Positions 63,953-64,000 of a DNA stretch of 64,000 nt are shown one piece after another. The stretch is taken from assembly GCA_017880775.1 (NCBI GenBank), contig JADGRQ010000001.1, positions 62,001 to 126,000 on the forward strand, read 5' to 3'. The stretch comes from Burkholderiales bacterium. Its GTDB lineage: Bacteria; Pseudomonadota; Gammaproteobacteria; Burkholderiales; SG8-39. The notes beneath the pieces were generated by a model, which was not told the origin of the DNA, did no database searches, and saw only the letters and a list, made by a program, of their open reading frames with translations. A program made the translations under genes and the position numbers. Position 1 is the stretch's first letter, and every line of letters starts with the position of its first letter.

Positions 63953-63968
63953 TGCAACCGGCGTGCCA
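63953..63968 (-). promoter_or_regulatory. Sigma-54 promoter of urtABCDE-ureD
   Basis: The minus strand reads TGGCACGCCGGTTGCA, a full match to the -24/-12 consensus TGGCACG-N4-TTGCA. The -12 element lies 56 bases before the urtA GTG. RpoN with NtrC, hence nitrogen limitation, is the expected control. Activator sites would lie beyond the right edge. Confidence 0.88.
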
Positions 63969-64000
63969 GGGATCTTCAAGGGCAAAAGCCGTCGGAATCA

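Noticed and set aside
1-64000. tRNA, rRNA, insertion sequence, integrase or phage genes
   Set aside because: None recognised on either strand. The urease split therefore has no visible mobile-element scar.

Overview
The window is GC-rich, densely packed bacterial chromosome. It looks betaproteobacterial (Burkholderiales-like). It carries two Bug/TctC periplasmic receptors of the type expanded in that class, acyl-CoA genes including a fused IcmF mutase, many OmpR-type two-component pairs, and a nickel urease cluster with an Urt urea transporter. I see no tRNA, rRNA, CRISPR array, insertion sequence or prophage.

Layout. 1-1771: acyl-CoA metabolism (partial AMP-forming ligase, crotonase, hotdog thioesterase). 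1772-2136: no intact gene, perhaps a decayed fragment. 2137-9651: MscS-type channel with an apparent single-base frameshift, GFA/CENP-V-like protein, a UGSC-type gene cut by an in-frame UGA, an SDR, a Bug receptor, a ModA-like receptor with an out-of-frame tail, and a DUF4124 protein. 9691-10936: winged-helix regulator plus nucleotidyltransferase-like partner behind a concentric 42-bp inverted repeat. 10957-16319: icmF behind a 20-bp perfect palindrome, an ACMSD-like amidohydrolase and a second Bug receptor. 16401-23852: two OmpR/sensor-kinase pairs, PAP2, DUF202, HtrA and a methyltransferase; hexamer-N5-hexamer boxes precede three of these units. 23947-25206: Fic protein after an AT-rich leader.

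25280-36056: copper/silver detoxification on the minus strand: DUF2946-like protein, CusF-like chaperone, Cu+-ATPase, Met/His-rich protein, DUF302, CusCBA-type efflux and, last, a class III cyclase domain fused to a YHS metal-binding domain. No CueR- or CopRS-like regulator is adjacent.

36102-40320 (ureABCEFG) and 57506-63897 (urtABCDE-ureD) are two halves of one urea-use cluster on the minus strand. A near-perfect sigma-54 promoter lies before urtA (63953-63968), so nitrogen control is likely. Between the halves, on the opposite strand, is a 17-kb type IV pilus/type II secretion-like locus (40564-57463): sensor kinase, receiver, HD-GYP protein, PilB-like ATPase with an N-terminal STAS domain, PilC, pilin, four minor pseudopilins, GGDEF cyclase, PilMNOP and secretin. 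One pseudopilin is split by an in-frame array of Big_2-like Ig domains, another ends in a DNRLRE/CBM96-like domain, and a third has proline-rich expansions. Prepilin peptidase and PilT are not in the window. This pilus locus, with its built-in phospho-relay, c-di-GMP and STAS modules, is the most unusual part of the window.
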